Positions 55,117 to 64,000 of a stretch of DNA of 64,000 nucleotides are shown piece by piece. Below the pieces are notes generated by a model, which did no database searches, had not been told where the DNA came from, and saw only the letters and a program-made list of their open reading frames with translations. The stretch spans positions 248,001 to 312,000 of the forward strand of contig NZ_JAPZBC010000001.1 in NCBI RefSeq assembly GCF_027460265.1, read 5' to 3'. Origin of the DNA: Streptomyces sp. WMMC940. Lineage in GTDB: Bacteria > Actinomycetota > Actinomycetes > Streptomycetales > Streptomycetaceae. Each line of letters begins with the position of its first letter. The stretch's first letter is position 1. Position numbers and translations under genes: made by a program.

Positions 55117-55335
55117 GGTGGGTTTCCTCGCACTCGCATCGGTCTGCAGGTGAGCACAGGATGCCATGCGGGCCGTGGGGCTGTTCCACACCGCCGCACC
55201 TGCACGGATTCATGAGCATGCCAGGGCCGGCGGATCAGGCCCGACCGGCCGGACGGACGCTTCGGGCCGGGTGGTTCCCCCTCGGGTCGACATCGGCGCG
55301 CCGCGACCACATTTCGGCGAGTCTTATGCCCGGAT

Positions 55336-56490
55336 ATGATGCATTTTGTGATCATGTCCGGGCGGCTGCGGCGCCCTCGTCGCTTCTACGGAGCCCGGTG
55401 GACGGCTGTCCTGCTGTCGCCGGCCGTTCTCACGATCCTCATCTCCTCCCTGGCCTTCTCCACCCCGAGGGAGATCGCCTTCAGCCGTCTCCTGCCCGCC
55501 GCACCCGCTCTCGCCGCAGCGCTGTGGCCCGTGCTCGCCACGGTCCTGCTGGGGACGTTCTGCCTGCTGGTCATGATCAGCCTCAGCTTCTTCTACACCG
55601 ATCTGGGGACGCCGTACACGGCCGCCGCGATCATCCTGGTGACGCTGGCGGCCGCGTACGCCAGCCACGTCAGGATCCAGCGCGAGGAGGCGCTGTTCCA
55701 CGTACGGCTCGTCGCCGACGCCGCCCAGAAGGTGCTGCTGCGCCCGCTGCCGAGCCGTATCGACGACGTCGAGATCGAGTCGCTGTACCTGGCGGCCCAG
55801 GAGCAGGCCCGGATCGGCGGCGACTTCTACGAGGTGGCCGACACCCCGTACGGCGTGCGCCTGCTCATCGGGGATGTGCGGGGCAAGGGCCTGTCGGCGG
55901 TGGGCGCGGCGTCCGCCGTGATCAACTGCTTTCGGGAGAACGCGTACGACCAGCCCGATCTCCGTGGCATCACCCGGCGTCTCGAGACCAGCATCACCCG
56001 CTACAGCGCCGCGTTCCCCACCCAGGAACTGCCCGAGCGCTTCGCCACCGCCGTACTCGTCGAGATCCCCCACGACGGCGGCGCCATCCGGATCCTGAAC
56101 TGCGGGCATCCCCCGCCGATGCTCGTGCACCGCGGTGAGATCCGCGTCCTGGAGCCGTCCACCCCCTCACCGCCCCTGAACCTGGCGGCGCTCATCGGGG
56201 ACCACTACTACGTGGACACCGTCCCCTTCGACCCGGGCGACCATCTCCTGCTGTACACGGACGGTGTGACGGAGACCCGGGACCGCGCCGGGGAGTTCTT
56301 CCCGCTCCCGGACTGGATCCGGCGGAACGGCCCCGCCGCGCCGAGGGAGCTGCTCGACCGGCTCCACCAGGACCTGCTCCGCTACAGCGGCGGGCGGCTC
56401 GACGACGACATCGCCGCCCTCGCCGTGAGGTGCCCCAACAGCCGAGGGCCGGGGACGGCCGCACAGGCACCGGGAACCGTGGCGCCGTAA
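55336..56490 (+). CDS. membrane SpoIIE-type PP2C phosphatase
   Basis: 384 residues. Three hydrophobic segments (about 25-45, 55-90, 95-112) anchor it, then a SpoIIE-type PP2C domain: IGGDFYEV, LIGDVRGKGLSAVGAAS, LNCGHPPPMLV, DHLLLYTDGVTE and RLDDDIAALAV. The metal-binding Asp residues are present. Such enzymes dephosphorylate anti-sigma-factor antagonists. The start is unclear: ATG 55336, 55339 or 55354, all without a good ribosome site. TATGAT at 55335-55340 could be a -10, which would favour ATG 55354 and a nearly leaderless mRNA. Confidence 0.9.
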   Translation: MMHFVIMSGRLRRPRRFYGARWTAVLLSPAVLTILISSLAFSTPREIAFSRLLPAAPALAAALWPVLATVLLGTFCLLVMISLSFFYTDLGTPYTAAAIILVTLAAAYASHVRIQREEALFHVRLVADAAQKVLLRPLPSRIDDVEIESLYLAAQEQARIGGDFYEVADTPYGVRLLIGDVRGKGLSAVGAASAVINCFRENAYDQPDLRGITRRLETSITRYSAAFPTQELPERFATAVLVEIPHDGGAIRILNCGHPPPMLVHRGEIRVLEPSTPSPPLNLAALIGDHYYVDTVPFDPGDHLLLYTDGVTETRDRAGEFFPLPDWIRRNGPAAPRELLDRLHQDLLRYSGGRLDDDIAALAVRCPNSRGPGTAAQAPGTVAP

Positions 56491-56693
56491 CAGAGGGGAC
56501 GGTGGGGACGGTCCGTGGACGACACGGCCGCCACAGGACCCCGCACCGGTGATCCGTGCGGCCCGGGACGTACCGGGCCGTCCGCGTTGGTGTTCCGCGC
56601 CGCCCAGGATCATGCTGGTGACGAGAGCCGCCGTGAGCTCCCCCTGGCGGGCAGCGGGAGCCGCGCAACGAGCAAAGGGCGAGATGAGCGGCG

Positions 56694-59531
56694 ATGGAAC
56701 GACTTCCCACCTCACCGGGCGAGCCTCCCGGCACCGCGCAGCCACCCCCCGCCCCGGCCGGCGACCGGCCCGACCCGGTCCAGCCGCCCCCCACGATCCC
56801 CGGCGACCGGCCCGACCCGGCCGGGCCGGTTCCCGGGCGTCCCCTTCCCACCGCCACCGCGGTCATCAGCGAGCAGGGCGTCGTGACGGGATGGAGCGAA
56901 GGAGCCCGCCGGCTGCTGGGGTATGCGCCCGCCGAGATCATGGGACGGCCCGCCGCCCGTCTCCTCGCCCACGGCGCCGCGCCGGTCGGGCCGCCCGGCA
57001 CCCCGTGGCCGGTGGACCTCGGTGGCACCCTGACCCTGCGCCATCGGGACGGCCGCGACCTCGCACTCCCGCTGAACGCCACCCGCCGGACCACCACCAG
57101 CGGCGTCACCGAGTGGCTCGTGACCAGCACCGCCACGGCGGAGGACGGCACCACCGCCCCGGCCCCGCAGGAACCGGCACCCGGTCCTGCGGGACGGCCG
57201 GACGCGGGAGCCCCGGCCGTCGAGGCCACGGGCTCCGTGGCCGGCGAGGCGCCGGACCGCGAGACGCCCGCCGCCGACGGGCCCGCTCCCGGGCCACCGG
57301 CCGTCGACGCGCCGGCCGCGGCGGCACGGGCCCCGGAGGACCCGGCGGGTGTGCCCCCACCCGATGCGGCGGCGTCGTACGCAGGCCCCCCGGCCGGTGC
57401 ACCGCACCCCGGCACCGACACCGGCGGGACACCGTACGCCCACGCACCCGCCCCCGCACCGCACCCCGGCACCGACACCGGCGGGACACCGCTCCCCGGC
57501 CCGGTCACCGACGAGGCTCTGGGGGCGTGGGCGTTCGCCCAGTCCCCGTGCATGCTCGCGGTCTTCGACACCGACCTGCGGCTGCTGCGCGCCAATTCCG
57601 CCATGGAACGCGCGCTGTCACTCCCCGAGACCCGGATCCGCGGTCTGCGGCTCACGGACATCGTTCCCGACCCGGTGAGCGAGGAGACCGAGCACGCCAT
57701 GGGCCTGGCACTCCGGACCGGCAGGCCGCAGCACACACCCACGGCGCTGCGCCCCTCGGGCAACAGCTCCGAGGCGGGCCGCCCGGCCACCGTCACCCCG
57801 CTCACGGACGACGGCGGCGTCCGGGCCGTGTGTCTGGCCGCCCACGCCCGTACCGAGGAGCCCGAACACCACCTCACCCGGCAGCGGATGCTGCTGGAGG
57901 ACCCGGGCGCAGGGATCGGCACCACCCTCGACCTGGAGCGCACCGCGCAGGAACTCACCGACGCCGCCGTGCCCCGGCTCGCGGACACCGCTGCCGTCGA
58001 GTTGTGCGAAACCCCTCGTCACAGCCGTCCGACCGGCCCTCTCCCGCTGCGCCGGACCGCCTACCGCTCGCATCCGCCGGGCACTCCGCCGTCGGCAGGC
58101 CCGGAACCCGTCACCCACCCCGCCCACTCCCCGCTGACCCGGTGCCTGACGACGGGCCGCAGCGCCGTGTACCGGTTGGACGACCCGTCCCTCGTCCAGT
58201 GGAGGGCCACCGATCCCGAGGCCGCACGGCTGGACGAGGCCGGCACGCACACACTGATGGCCGTACCCATGCTCACGGCGGGATCCACGCTCGGGGTGGC
58301 GCTGTTCACCCGCAACCGCACCCCTCAGCCGTTCACACCGGACGACCTTCAGCTGGCCGAGCAACTGACCCACCGCGCCGCCACCGGCATCCACAACGCC
58401 CGCCGCTTCACCCGCGAACGCACCACCACCATGACGCTGCAGCGCAGCCTGCTCCCGCACGCACTGCCCGACCAGCCCGCCCTCGACATCGCCACCCGCT
58501 ATCTGCCCGCCGGTACCGAAGCAGGCGTGGGAGGCGACTGGTTCGACGTCATCCCGCTGTCCGGCGCGCGCGTCGCCCTCGTCGTCGGCGACGTCGTCGG
58601 CCACGGCATCCGGGCCTCCGCCACCATGGGCCGACTGCGCACCGCGGTCCGCACTCTCGCCGATGTGGACCTCCCGCCCGACGAGCTGCTCACCCGGCTC
58701 GACGACCTCGTACTCCATCTGTCCACCGACGAGTCCTCGCCCACCGACGACACCACGACGGGCATCGGCACCACCTGCCTGTACGCGATCTACGATCCGA
58801 TCTCCCGGGATCTGACCCACGCCCGCGCCGGTCACCCACCACCGGCCGCCGCCACCCCCGACGGTGACGTGTACTTCCTCGACACCCCCGCGGGTCCGCC
58901 CCTGGGGCTCGGCGGCCTCCCCTTCGAGACCACCACCACCACGCTCGACGAGGGCACGTTGCTCGCCTTCTACACCAACGGCCTGCTCAACCCGCGCGAG
59001 ACCGACATCGACCAGACCCTGGACACGCTGTTCACGGCACTCGCCCGCCCGTCGTCCGGCCTCGAGACCACGTGCGACCGCATTCTGACGACCCTGCTGA
59101 CCCACCCGCCCACCGACGACATCGCCCTCCTCATCGCCCGCACCAAGACGCTCCACCCCCAGCACGTCGCCACCTGGACGCTCCCGCACGACCCCGCGGT
59201 CGTCATCGAGGCCCGTCACCGCACGACCGAGCAACTCGCCGCCTGGGGACTCGTGGACGCCACCTTCATCACGGAACTGATCGTCAGCGAACTCGTCACC
59301 AACGCCATCCGCTACGGAAAGCCACCGATCCAGCTGCGCCTGATCCACACCGACACCACACTCACCACCGAAGTCACCGACTACAGCAGCACCAGTCCGC
59401 ATCTGCGGCACGCCCACACCTACGACGAGAACGGCCGCGGGCTCTACCTCATCGCCCAGCTCACCCAGCGCTGGGGCACCCGGCACACCCCGACCAGCAA
59501 GACCATCTGGACCGAGCAGACGCTGATGTGA
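56694..59531 (+). CDS. PAS-PAS-GAF-PP2C-HATPase regulatory phosphatase/kinase
   Basis: 945 residues. Domain order: PAS about 45-125 (ISEQGVVTGWSEGARRLLGY), long Ala/Pro-rich linker with two copies of APHPGTDTGGTP about 19 residues apart, PAS about 275-390 (MLAVFDTDLRLLRANSAM), GAF about 400-575, SpoIIE PP2C about 580-800 (GVGGDWFDVIPLSG, VVGDVVGHGIRASATM, ARAGHPPP), and a C-terminal RsbW-like HATPase (ELIVSELVTNAIRYG, GRGLYLIAQL). It combines sensor, phosphatase and anti-sigma kinase in one chain, a common Streptomyces type. The protein faces the same way as the smaller phosphatase 200 bp upstream. Confidence 0.93.
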   Translation: MERLPTSPGEPPGTAQPPPAPAGDRPDPVQPPPTIPGDRPDPAGPVPGRPLPTATAVISEQGVVTGWSEGARRLLGYAPAEIMGRPAARLLAHGAAPVGPPGTPWPVDLGGTLTLRHRDGRDLALPLNATRRTTTSGVTEWLVTSTATAEDGTTAPAPQEPAPGPAGRPDAGAPAVEATGSVAGEAPDRETPAADGPAPGPPAVDAPAAAARAPEDPAGVPPPDAAASYAGPPAGAPHPGTDTGGTPYAHAPAPAPHPGTDTGGTPLPGPVTDEALGAWAFAQSPCMLAVFDTDLRLLRANSAMERALSLPETRIRGLRLTDIVPDPVSEETEHAMGLALRTGRPQHTPTALRPSGNSSEAGRPATVTPLTDDGGVRAVCLAAHARTEEPEHHLTRQRMLLEDPGAGIGTTLDLERTAQELTDAAVPRLADTAAVELCETPRHSRPTGPLPLRRTAYRSHPPGTPPSAGPEPVTHPAHSPLTRCLTTGRSAVYRLDDPSLVQWRATDPEAARLDEAGTHTLMAVPMLTAGSTLGVALFTRNRTPQPFTPDDLQLAEQLTHRAATGIHNARRFTRERTTTMTLQRSLLPHALPDQPALDIATRYLPAGTEAGVGGDWFDVIPLSGARVALVVGDVVGHGIRASATMGRLRTAVRTLADVDLPPDELLTRLDDLVLHLSTDESSPTDDTTTGIGTTCLYAIYDPISRDLTHARAGHPPPAAATPDGDVYFLDTPAGPPLGLGGLPFETTTTTLDEGTLLAFYTNGLLNPRETDIDQTLDTLFTALARPSSGLETTCDRILTTLLTHPPTDDIALLIARTKTLHPQHVATWTLPHDPAVVIEARHRTTEQLAAWGLVDATFITELIVSELVTNAIRYGKPPIQLRLIHTDTTLTTEVTDYSSTSPHLRHAHTYDENGRGLYLIAQLTQRWGTRHTPTSKTIWTEQTLM

Positions 59532-59532
59532 G

Positions 59533-59557
59533 TCCGGCGGGGTGGGGAGCCGCCGGA
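59533..59557 (+). terminator. hairpin after the large phosphatase gene
   Basis: Perfect 8-bp arms TCCGGCGG/CCGCCGGA (59533-59540 and 59550-59557), 9-nt loop, directly after the stop. Confidence 0.65.
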
Positions 59558-59923
59558 AACCCCGTTGCGGTGCGGGCCCGGGGCGGCCGCCCGTCGGCGT
59601 CATGACCACGCACCCCATCCCGCCGCCCGGTACCGCCGTGCGCCCGGCGACGCTCGCCCTCCCGGTCCCGGCCCGAGGCACCGCCCGCGCCGCCTCCGTC
59701 GGTTGACGCGCCGGCTGGGGCGGGCAGCACCCCTGCCCGCGGCGACCCGCCGCGTCACGGGCCCGCGGCGGCCGCGGACCTGGCATGGTGGGGCGCCCGC
59801 GCCGGGACCGCCCTGTGTGCCTCGTCCGGAGTGCGGAACGCGTCCCGCCGGGCGGAACCTCCGCGACCCGCTCGCCATCCTCCCCACCGGACGGCGAACG
59901 ACGGCAAGGGCGAGGGGCGCGGC
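59558..59923. other. interval before the FAD oxidoreductase
   Basis: About 365 bp. A 34-codon plus-strand ORF at 59602-59706 is Pro/Ala-rich and has no good ribosome site, so I do not call it. No other features seen. Confidence 0.4.
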
Positions 59924-61537
59924 GTGGTGCGGTGGAGCGACGGGGAGCGGACGGGCTCGGACGGCGAGGGGATGCGGGCGCTGGGCCGGCGCGGCGTCCT
60001 GGGGGCGGGGATCGCCGCCGGGATGGGGCTGGCGGTGGGCAGTCGGTCGGCGGGGGCGTCCGCCGCGCCCCCGCGCGCGGTCCCTGCTCCCCGGGCGGCC
60101 GGGGCGCCTCGCGCCGGGGACTGGACGGCGCTGGCCCGTGGGCTCGACGGGTCTCTCGTACGGCCCGGCGACCGTGACTACGACGCCGCCCGCAAGCTGT
60201 TCAACCCCCGCTTCGACGGGCTGCGGCCGGCCGCGGTCGCGTACTGCGCCCGGCCGGAGGACGTCCGCGGCTGCCTGGAGTTCGCGCAGCGTCACCGGGT
60301 GCCGGTCGCGGTGCGCAGCGGCGGCCACTCCTACGCGGGATGGTCCTCGGGGCCGGGCCTCGTCGTGGACGTCCAGCGCATGGCCGGCGTCTCGCTGTCG
60401 GGGACGACCGCGACGATCGGCGCGGGGGCCAAACTCATCGACGTGTACGCCCGGTTGACGGCTCGCGGGCGGACCGTGCCCGCGGGGTCCTGTCCCACCG
60501 TGGGGGTGTCGGGGCTGGCGCTGGGCGGCGGTATCGGTGTGGTCAGCCGTGCGTACGGCCTGACCAGCGACAGTGTCGTCGGCGTCCGGATCGTCACCGC
60601 CGACGGGCGGATACGCACGGTGGACGCCGCGCACGACCCGGACCTGTTCTGGGCCCTGCGCGGGGGTGGCAACGCCCGCTTCGGCGTGGTCACCGAGCTG
60701 CGGATGCGCACCCACGCGGCGCCGCAGTGCACCACGTTCTTCCTGAGCTGGCCGTGGTCGCGGGCCGCCGCCGTGGTGCGCGAGTGGCAGAAGTGGGCGC
60801 CCACGGCGCCGGAGGGTATCTGGGCGAATCTGCATCTCTCCGCTCCGGTGGGCGGCAGGCCCGGGTCGGTGCGGGTCGGGGGCCTGGCGCTCACGGGCCG
60901 CGGCGACCTGGAGAACCGGCTCGACCGGCTGGCCGACGCCGTCGGCGCGCCGGCGCCGTCGGTGTCGGTGCGCACCCGCCCCTTCATGGACGCCATGAAG
61001 GTGATGGGCGGCGTGTCGGGCTTCACCATCGCCCAGTCACATCAGAAGGGCACACTGCCCGGCCGCAACCCGCAGGGACGCGTGGCGCGGGAATCGTACG
61101 CCGCACGCTCGGACTTCTACACCAGGCGCATCCCGGCGGACGGGGTCAGGGCGCTGCTCGGCCGGGTGGAGCGGCTGGCCGCTCTCACCGGGGGCGGCGC
61201 GGGCAGTGTCGCGCTCGACGCGCTGGGCGGCGCGGTGGGACGGGTCGGGCCGGCCGCCACGGCCTTCGTCCATCGCGACGCGCTGTTCCTGGCGCAGTAC
61301 ATCGTGTCCTGGCCGGACGACGCGGCCGCCGCCACGGTCGACCGCCATCAGGCATGGCTCGACGGCACGCACGCGGCGATGCGGCCGTGGGCGAGCGGCC
61401 GGGCGTACCAGAACTACACCGACCCCAAACTGCGCGACTGGCGCCGCGCGTACTTCGGCGCCAACGCCGAACGGCTGGCCCGGGTGAAGGCGGCGTACGA
61501 CCCGGGCCGGCTGTTCCGTCACCCGCAGTCGTTCTGA
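59924..61537 (+). CDS. Tat-exported berberine-bridge-type FAD oxidoreductase
   Basis: About 537 residues. Twin-arginine signal ALGRRGVLGAGIAAGMGLAV is followed by an FAD-binding PCMH domain. Both covalent flavin ligands are visible, His in RSGGHSYAG and Cys in PAGSCPTVGVSGLALGGG, so bicovalent FAD is expected. The C-terminus ends LARVKAAYDPGRLFRHPQSF, the BBE signature. Family members oxidise sugars, alcohols or secondary metabolites with O2. Start GTG 59924 has GAGGGGC about 7 nt upstream; ATG 59972 is the alternative and gives a more typical Tat n-region. Substrate unknown. Confidence 0.9.
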   Translation: MVRWSDGERTGSDGEGMRALGRRGVLGAGIAAGMGLAVGSRSAGASAAPPRAVPAPRAAGAPRAGDWTALARGLDGSLVRPGDRDYDAARKLFNPRFDGLRPAAVAYCARPEDVRGCLEFAQRHRVPVAVRSGGHSYAGWSSGPGLVVDVQRMAGVSLSGTTATIGAGAKLIDVYARLTARGRTVPAGSCPTVGVSGLALGGGIGVVSRAYGLTSDSVVGVRIVTADGRIRTVDAAHDPDLFWALRGGGNARFGVVTELRMRTHAAPQCTTFFLSWPWSRAAAVVREWQKWAPTAPEGIWANLHLSAPVGGRPGSVRVGGLALTGRGDLENRLDRLADAVGAPAPSVSVRTRPFMDAMKVMGGVSGFTIAQSHQKGTLPGRNPQGRVARESYAARSDFYTRRIPADGVRALLGRVERLAALTGGGAGSVALDALGGAVGRVGPAATAFVHRDALFLAQYIVSWPDDAAAATVDRHQAWLDGTHAAMRPWASGRAYQNYTDPKLRDWRRAYFGANAERLARVKAAYDPGRLFRHPQSF

Positions 61538-61618
61538 GCCGGGGCGCGCCGCCGGGCGGGAAGCCGTCCGGGGCCGCGTCGGCGGAGTGGGCCGCACATT
61601 CGGGGCGGTTCCGGCGGA

Positions 61619-61648
61619 TGCCCGCCGGCGACGGTACGCCGGCGGGCA
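61619..61648. terminator. terminator between convergent FAD oxidase and tetR genes
   Basis: Perfect 12-bp arms TGCCCGCCGGCG/CGCCGGCGGGCA with loop ACGGTA. It lies 81 nt past the oxidoreductase stop and 67 nt past the TetR stop on the other strand. Confidence 0.8.
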
Positions 61649-61715
61649 GCGGTGCCGGGGCCCGCCGTCGTGGCGTCCTGGGGCGACGCGTCACCGTGGC
61701 GTCCGGTCGGGAGGA

Positions 61716-62378
61716 TCAGTGCGCGTCGTCGCGGACCGCCGAGAGCAGGCGCGCGCAGCGGGCGCTCATGTCCCGCGCGGACTGTTCCGGGTGGGAGATC
61801 CACCAGCCGACCAGGGCGCTGACCGTGCCCGTCCAGACGTGCTTGAGGGCGTCCGCGTCCAGCGGATCCGTGTTGCCCCCGCGTCCCAGCAGCGCGGCCG
61901 TGCCCTCGGCCGCGAGGTCGTCGACGGCCGCCCGGTGCCGCTGCGCGGCCGAGCGGAGTTCCGATCCGGGCGGCAGCGTCCGGTCGTAGAGCACGAACCA
62001 CGCGTGGCGTTCGCCCTCCAGGGCGGTGAAGAGCGACGTGAGGACCGCGTGTGCCAGTGCCGTGGCCGAGGGCGGCCGGGCGGCGGTCATCGTGTCCTCG
62101 ATGGCCGCGAGCAGCCGGGCGGCGACGCGTTCCAGGCACGCCAGGTAGAGGCCGTCCTTGGAGCCGAAGTAGGTGTAGAGCATCGGTTTGGTGACGCCCA
62201 CCTGCCGGGCGATCGCCGCCATGGACGCGCCGGCGTGCCCGCCGCGGCCGAACTCCTCCATCGCCGCGGCGATGATCTGTTCCTCCCGGCGGGCGCGCGG
62301 TACGCCCTTGGTGCCGGCGCCGCGCCCGTCGCGCCCCGTGCCGGAACCGGCGGCCGCCGGACCTCTTGCAGTACCCAT
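61716..62378 (-). CDS. TetR-family regulator
   Basis: 220 residues. The helix-turn-helix is GASMAAIARQVGVTKPMLYTYF after REEQIIAAAMEEFG. The C-terminal ligand domain includes FVLYDRTLPPGSELRSAAQR and a Trp-rich TVSALVGWWISHPEQS, like the group that regulates fatty-acid or lipid-linked genes. A Gly/Ala-rich N-tail of about 27 residues precedes the HTH. It is divergent from the FAD oxidase gene and probably represses both from the palindromes between them. Confidence 0.93.
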   Translation of the reverse strand: MGTARGPAAAGSGTGRDGRGAGTKGVPRARREEQIIAAAMEEFGRGGHAGASMAAIARQVGVTKPMLYTYFGSKDGLYLACLERVAARLLAAIEDTMTAARPPSATALAHAVLTSLFTALEGERHAWFVLYDRTLPPGSELRSAAQRHRAAVDDLAAEGTAALLGRGGNTDPLDADALKHVWTGTVSALVGWWISHPEQSARDMSARCARLLSAVRDDAH

Positions 62379-62396
62379 GCCAGGACTATACGTTGC

Positions 62397-62422
62397 GGTA
62401 AATTACCTAGCGGTAAATTACT
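62397..62422. promoter_or_regulatory. tandem palindromic operator between tetR and the lipid oxidase
   Basis: GGTAAATTACC at 62397-62407 and GGTAAATTACT at 62412-62422 are two 11-bp palindromes (GGTAA-A-TTACC) spaced 15 bp centre to centre. A 12-bp direct repeat GCGGTAAATTAC covers both. They stand out as AT-rich in a GC-rich gap of 58 bp and fit a TetR-dimer operator for both promoters. Confidence 0.75.
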
Positions 62423-62436
62423 GAGAGGGAAGATCG

Positions 62437-64000
62437 ATGGATCTCCTCAGCCCCGCCTCCTCGTCCGCCGGCCCCCGCCCCCGTCGCTCATGGTGGGGCT
62501 GGGGCACCGAGGAAGCGGCCCTGTCGGACAGCGAGTGCACGGCTCTCGGAGCCCTGGTGCCCGGCGCGGCGGACACCCCGCTGCCGGTGCCCGGCGTCGC
62601 CGACCTCGACCTGCCCGCGTCCCGTGTCGCCGCTCCGCCCGCGCTCGGGCACCTCATGTCGGACGCGCCGGAGGAACGGGCGGGCCACACCTACGGCAAG
62701 GCGTACCGCGACGTCGTCCGTGCCCTGTACCGCGACCTGCGGCCCGCGCCGGACCTGGTGGCCCGTCCCCGTTCGGAGCAGGAGGTGGCGGACGTCCTGG
62801 ACTGGGCGTCGGGTGCGGACGTGGCCGTCGTGCCCTACGGGGCGGGGAGTTCGGTCGTCGGCGGCGTCGAGTACCGCGCCGGCCTGCACCGGGGCGTCGT
62901 GTCGATGGACCTGACCGGGCTGGACCGGGTGCTGGAGATCGACCGGGTGAGCCGTGCGGCACGGATCCAGGCCGGGGTCCTCGGCCCCGCCCTGGAGGAC
63001 CGGCTCCGGCCCCACGGACTGACGTTGCGCCACTTCCCGCAGAGCTTCGAGTTCTCCACGCTCGGCGGCTGGCTGGCGACCCGAGCGGGCGGCCACTACG
63101 CCACGCTCCACACCCATATCGACGATCTCGTGGAGTCGATGCGGGTGATGACCCCGGCGGGTGTCAACGAGTCGCTGAGAGTGCCCGGTTCGGGCGCCGG
63201 TCCGTCGCCGGACCGCCTGTTCCTGGGTTCCGAGGGAACCCTGGGAGTGATCACCGAGGCGTGGATGCGCCTGCAGGACCGCCCCCGGCACAAGGCCTCT
63301 GCCACGGTGTTCTTCGACGGCTTCGACGCGGCACTGCGCGCGGTGCGCGCGATCTCCCAGTCCGGGCTGCATCCCGCCAACTGCCGGCTGCTCGACCCGG
63401 GGGAGGCTGCCCTGGCCCAGGTCGCCGACGGTGGCCGGAGCGCGCTCGTCCTCGGCGTCGAGGCGGCCGATCGTCCCGTGGGCGGACGACTCGCGGAGCT
63501 CGTCGAGCTCGCCCGGGACCACGGCGGCCTACCGGCTCCCGCCGGCGGGGAGGGCGGCGACTCGGCGGCTGGAACCTGGCGGTCCGCGTTCCTGCGCATG
63601 CCGTACCTGCGCGACGCGCTCGCCCGGATGAGCGTGATCAGCGAGACGTTCGAGACCGCGTGCACCTGGGACCGGCTCCCGCTGCTCGTCGACACCGTAC
63701 GTCGCGAACTCGGCGCCACCGCGCGGAAGGCGACGGGCACCGAGGCCATGGTCAACTGCCGTCTGACGCACGTCTATCCGGACGGCGCCGCACCGTACTT
63801 CACCGTCATCGCCGCGGCGCGGCGCGGCAGCGAGGTCGCCGTGTGGGACGACATCAAGACGGCCGCGATCGCGGTGCTCGGCGATCTCGGCGCGACCGTC
63901 ACCCACCACCACGCCGTGGGACGCGACCATCGGCCCGGCTACGACCGCCAGCGTCCGGAGCCGTTCGCGCTCGCCCTGCGCGCCGCGAAGCAGGTCCTGG
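62437..64000 (+). CDS. alkyl-DHAP-synthase-like FAD-linked oxidase (partial, runs off end)
   Basis: 521 residues visible, the C-terminus missing. Near the N-terminus RSWWGWGTEEAAL is typical of alkylglycerone-phosphate synthase-like proteins, followed by an FAD-binding PCMH domain (VARPRSEQEVADVLDWAS, VVPYGAGSSVVGG, STLGGWLATRAGGHYATL) and the FAD_oxidase_C part (FLGSEGTLGVITEAW, HAVGRDH). Such enzymes either make ether-lipid precursors or act on other lipids or D-hydroxy acids; in actinomycetes they often sit next to a TetR gene, as here. ATG 62437 has GAGAGGGAAG about 6 nt upstream. Confidence 0.9.
   Translation, partial: MDLLSPASSSAGPRPRRSWWGWGTEEAALSDSECTALGALVPGAADTPLPVPGVADLDLPASRVAAPPALGHLMSDAPEERAGHTYGKAYRDVVRALYRDLRPAPDLVARPRSEQEVADVLDWASGADVAVVPYGAGSSVVGGVEYRAGLHRGVVSMDLTGLDRVLEIDRVSRAARIQAGVLGPALEDRLRPHGLTLRHFPQSFEFSTLGGWLATRAGGHYATLHTHIDDLVESMRVMTPAGVNESLRVPGSGAGPSPDRLFLGSEGTLGVITEAWMRLQDRPRHKASATVFFDGFDAALRAVRAISQSGLHPANCRLLDPGEAALAQVADGGRSALVLGVEAADRPVGGRLAELVELARDHGGLPAPAGGEGGDSAAGTWRSAFLRMPYLRDALARMSVISETFETACTWDRLPLLVDTVRRELGATARKATGTEAMVNCRLTHVYPDGAAPYFTVIAAARRGSEVAVWDDIKTAAIAVLGDLGATVTHHHAVGRDHRPGYDRQRPEPFALALRAAKQVL

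Noticed and set aside
59602..59706. 34-codon plus-strand ORF between the phosphatase and FAD oxidase genes
   Set aside because: Low-complexity Pro/Ala peptide, no Shine-Dalgarno, no hydrophobic or domain features.

Overview
The window reads as a piece of a linear actinomycete replicon, most likely a Streptomyces chromosome arm. The DNA is very GC-rich with strong third-position G/C bias and many GTG starts. It carries a telomere-maintenance pair (tap-tpg), a chaplin, iron boxes of the DmdR/IdeR type, and SpoIIE-type phosphatases. No rRNA, tRNA or CRISPR array was recognised.

Layout. 0.2-2.2 kb: a NarL-type two-component pair on the minus strand. 2.5-4.9 kb: queD, an MFS exporter and a broken 3' remnant of folE2, which look like a decaying pterin/7-deazapurine operon. 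5.2-5.9 kb: a secreted protein of unknown function. 6.3-12.9 kb: an iron-responsive block. A fused adenylation-carrier-membrane acyltransferase protein is divergent from an Fe3+ ABC importer, and each side has its own iron box. 13.1-22 kb: a GT-C-like membrane protein, a cold-shock protein, tpg/tap, a poly-gamma-glutamate hydrolase-like protein and an AMIN-like secreted protein. 22.4-25.9 kb: a MarR remnant, then a Fur-family repressor divergent from katG. 26.4-30.8 kb: pyruvate carboxylase and a secreted fasciclin-domain protein. 30.9-32.3 kb: an IS110-family transposase. 32.7-37.8 kb: small genes (TerB-like, DUF4236, cbiZ, two tiny membrane proteins, a chaplin, a GNAT).

38.5-54.5 kb holds the most interesting locus, six tightly coupled plus-strand genes behind a good housekeeping-type promoter. 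The first protein is (NMO-like)x2-KS-AT-ACP-KR. The second is KS-AT-DH-phosphopantetheinyl transferase. They are followed by a free ACP, an alpha/beta-hydrolase, a GT1 glycosyltransferase and a zinc-ribbon methyltransferase. Together the two large enzymes carry every activity of a reducing iterative synthase, in an arrangement that recalls PUFA ('secondary lipid') synthases and also the enediyne PKS order. The tailoring genes suggest a glycosylated and possibly methylated lipid or polyketide. The product is unknown to me.

54.6-64 kb: a GNAT, two SpoIIE-type PP2C phosphatases (one a large PAS-PAS-GAF-PP2C-HATPase protein), a Tat-exported berberine-bridge-type flavoenzyme, and a TetR regulator divergent from an alkyl-DHAP-synthase-like FAD oxidase that runs off the end. 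A pair of palindromes between the last two is the likely TetR operator.
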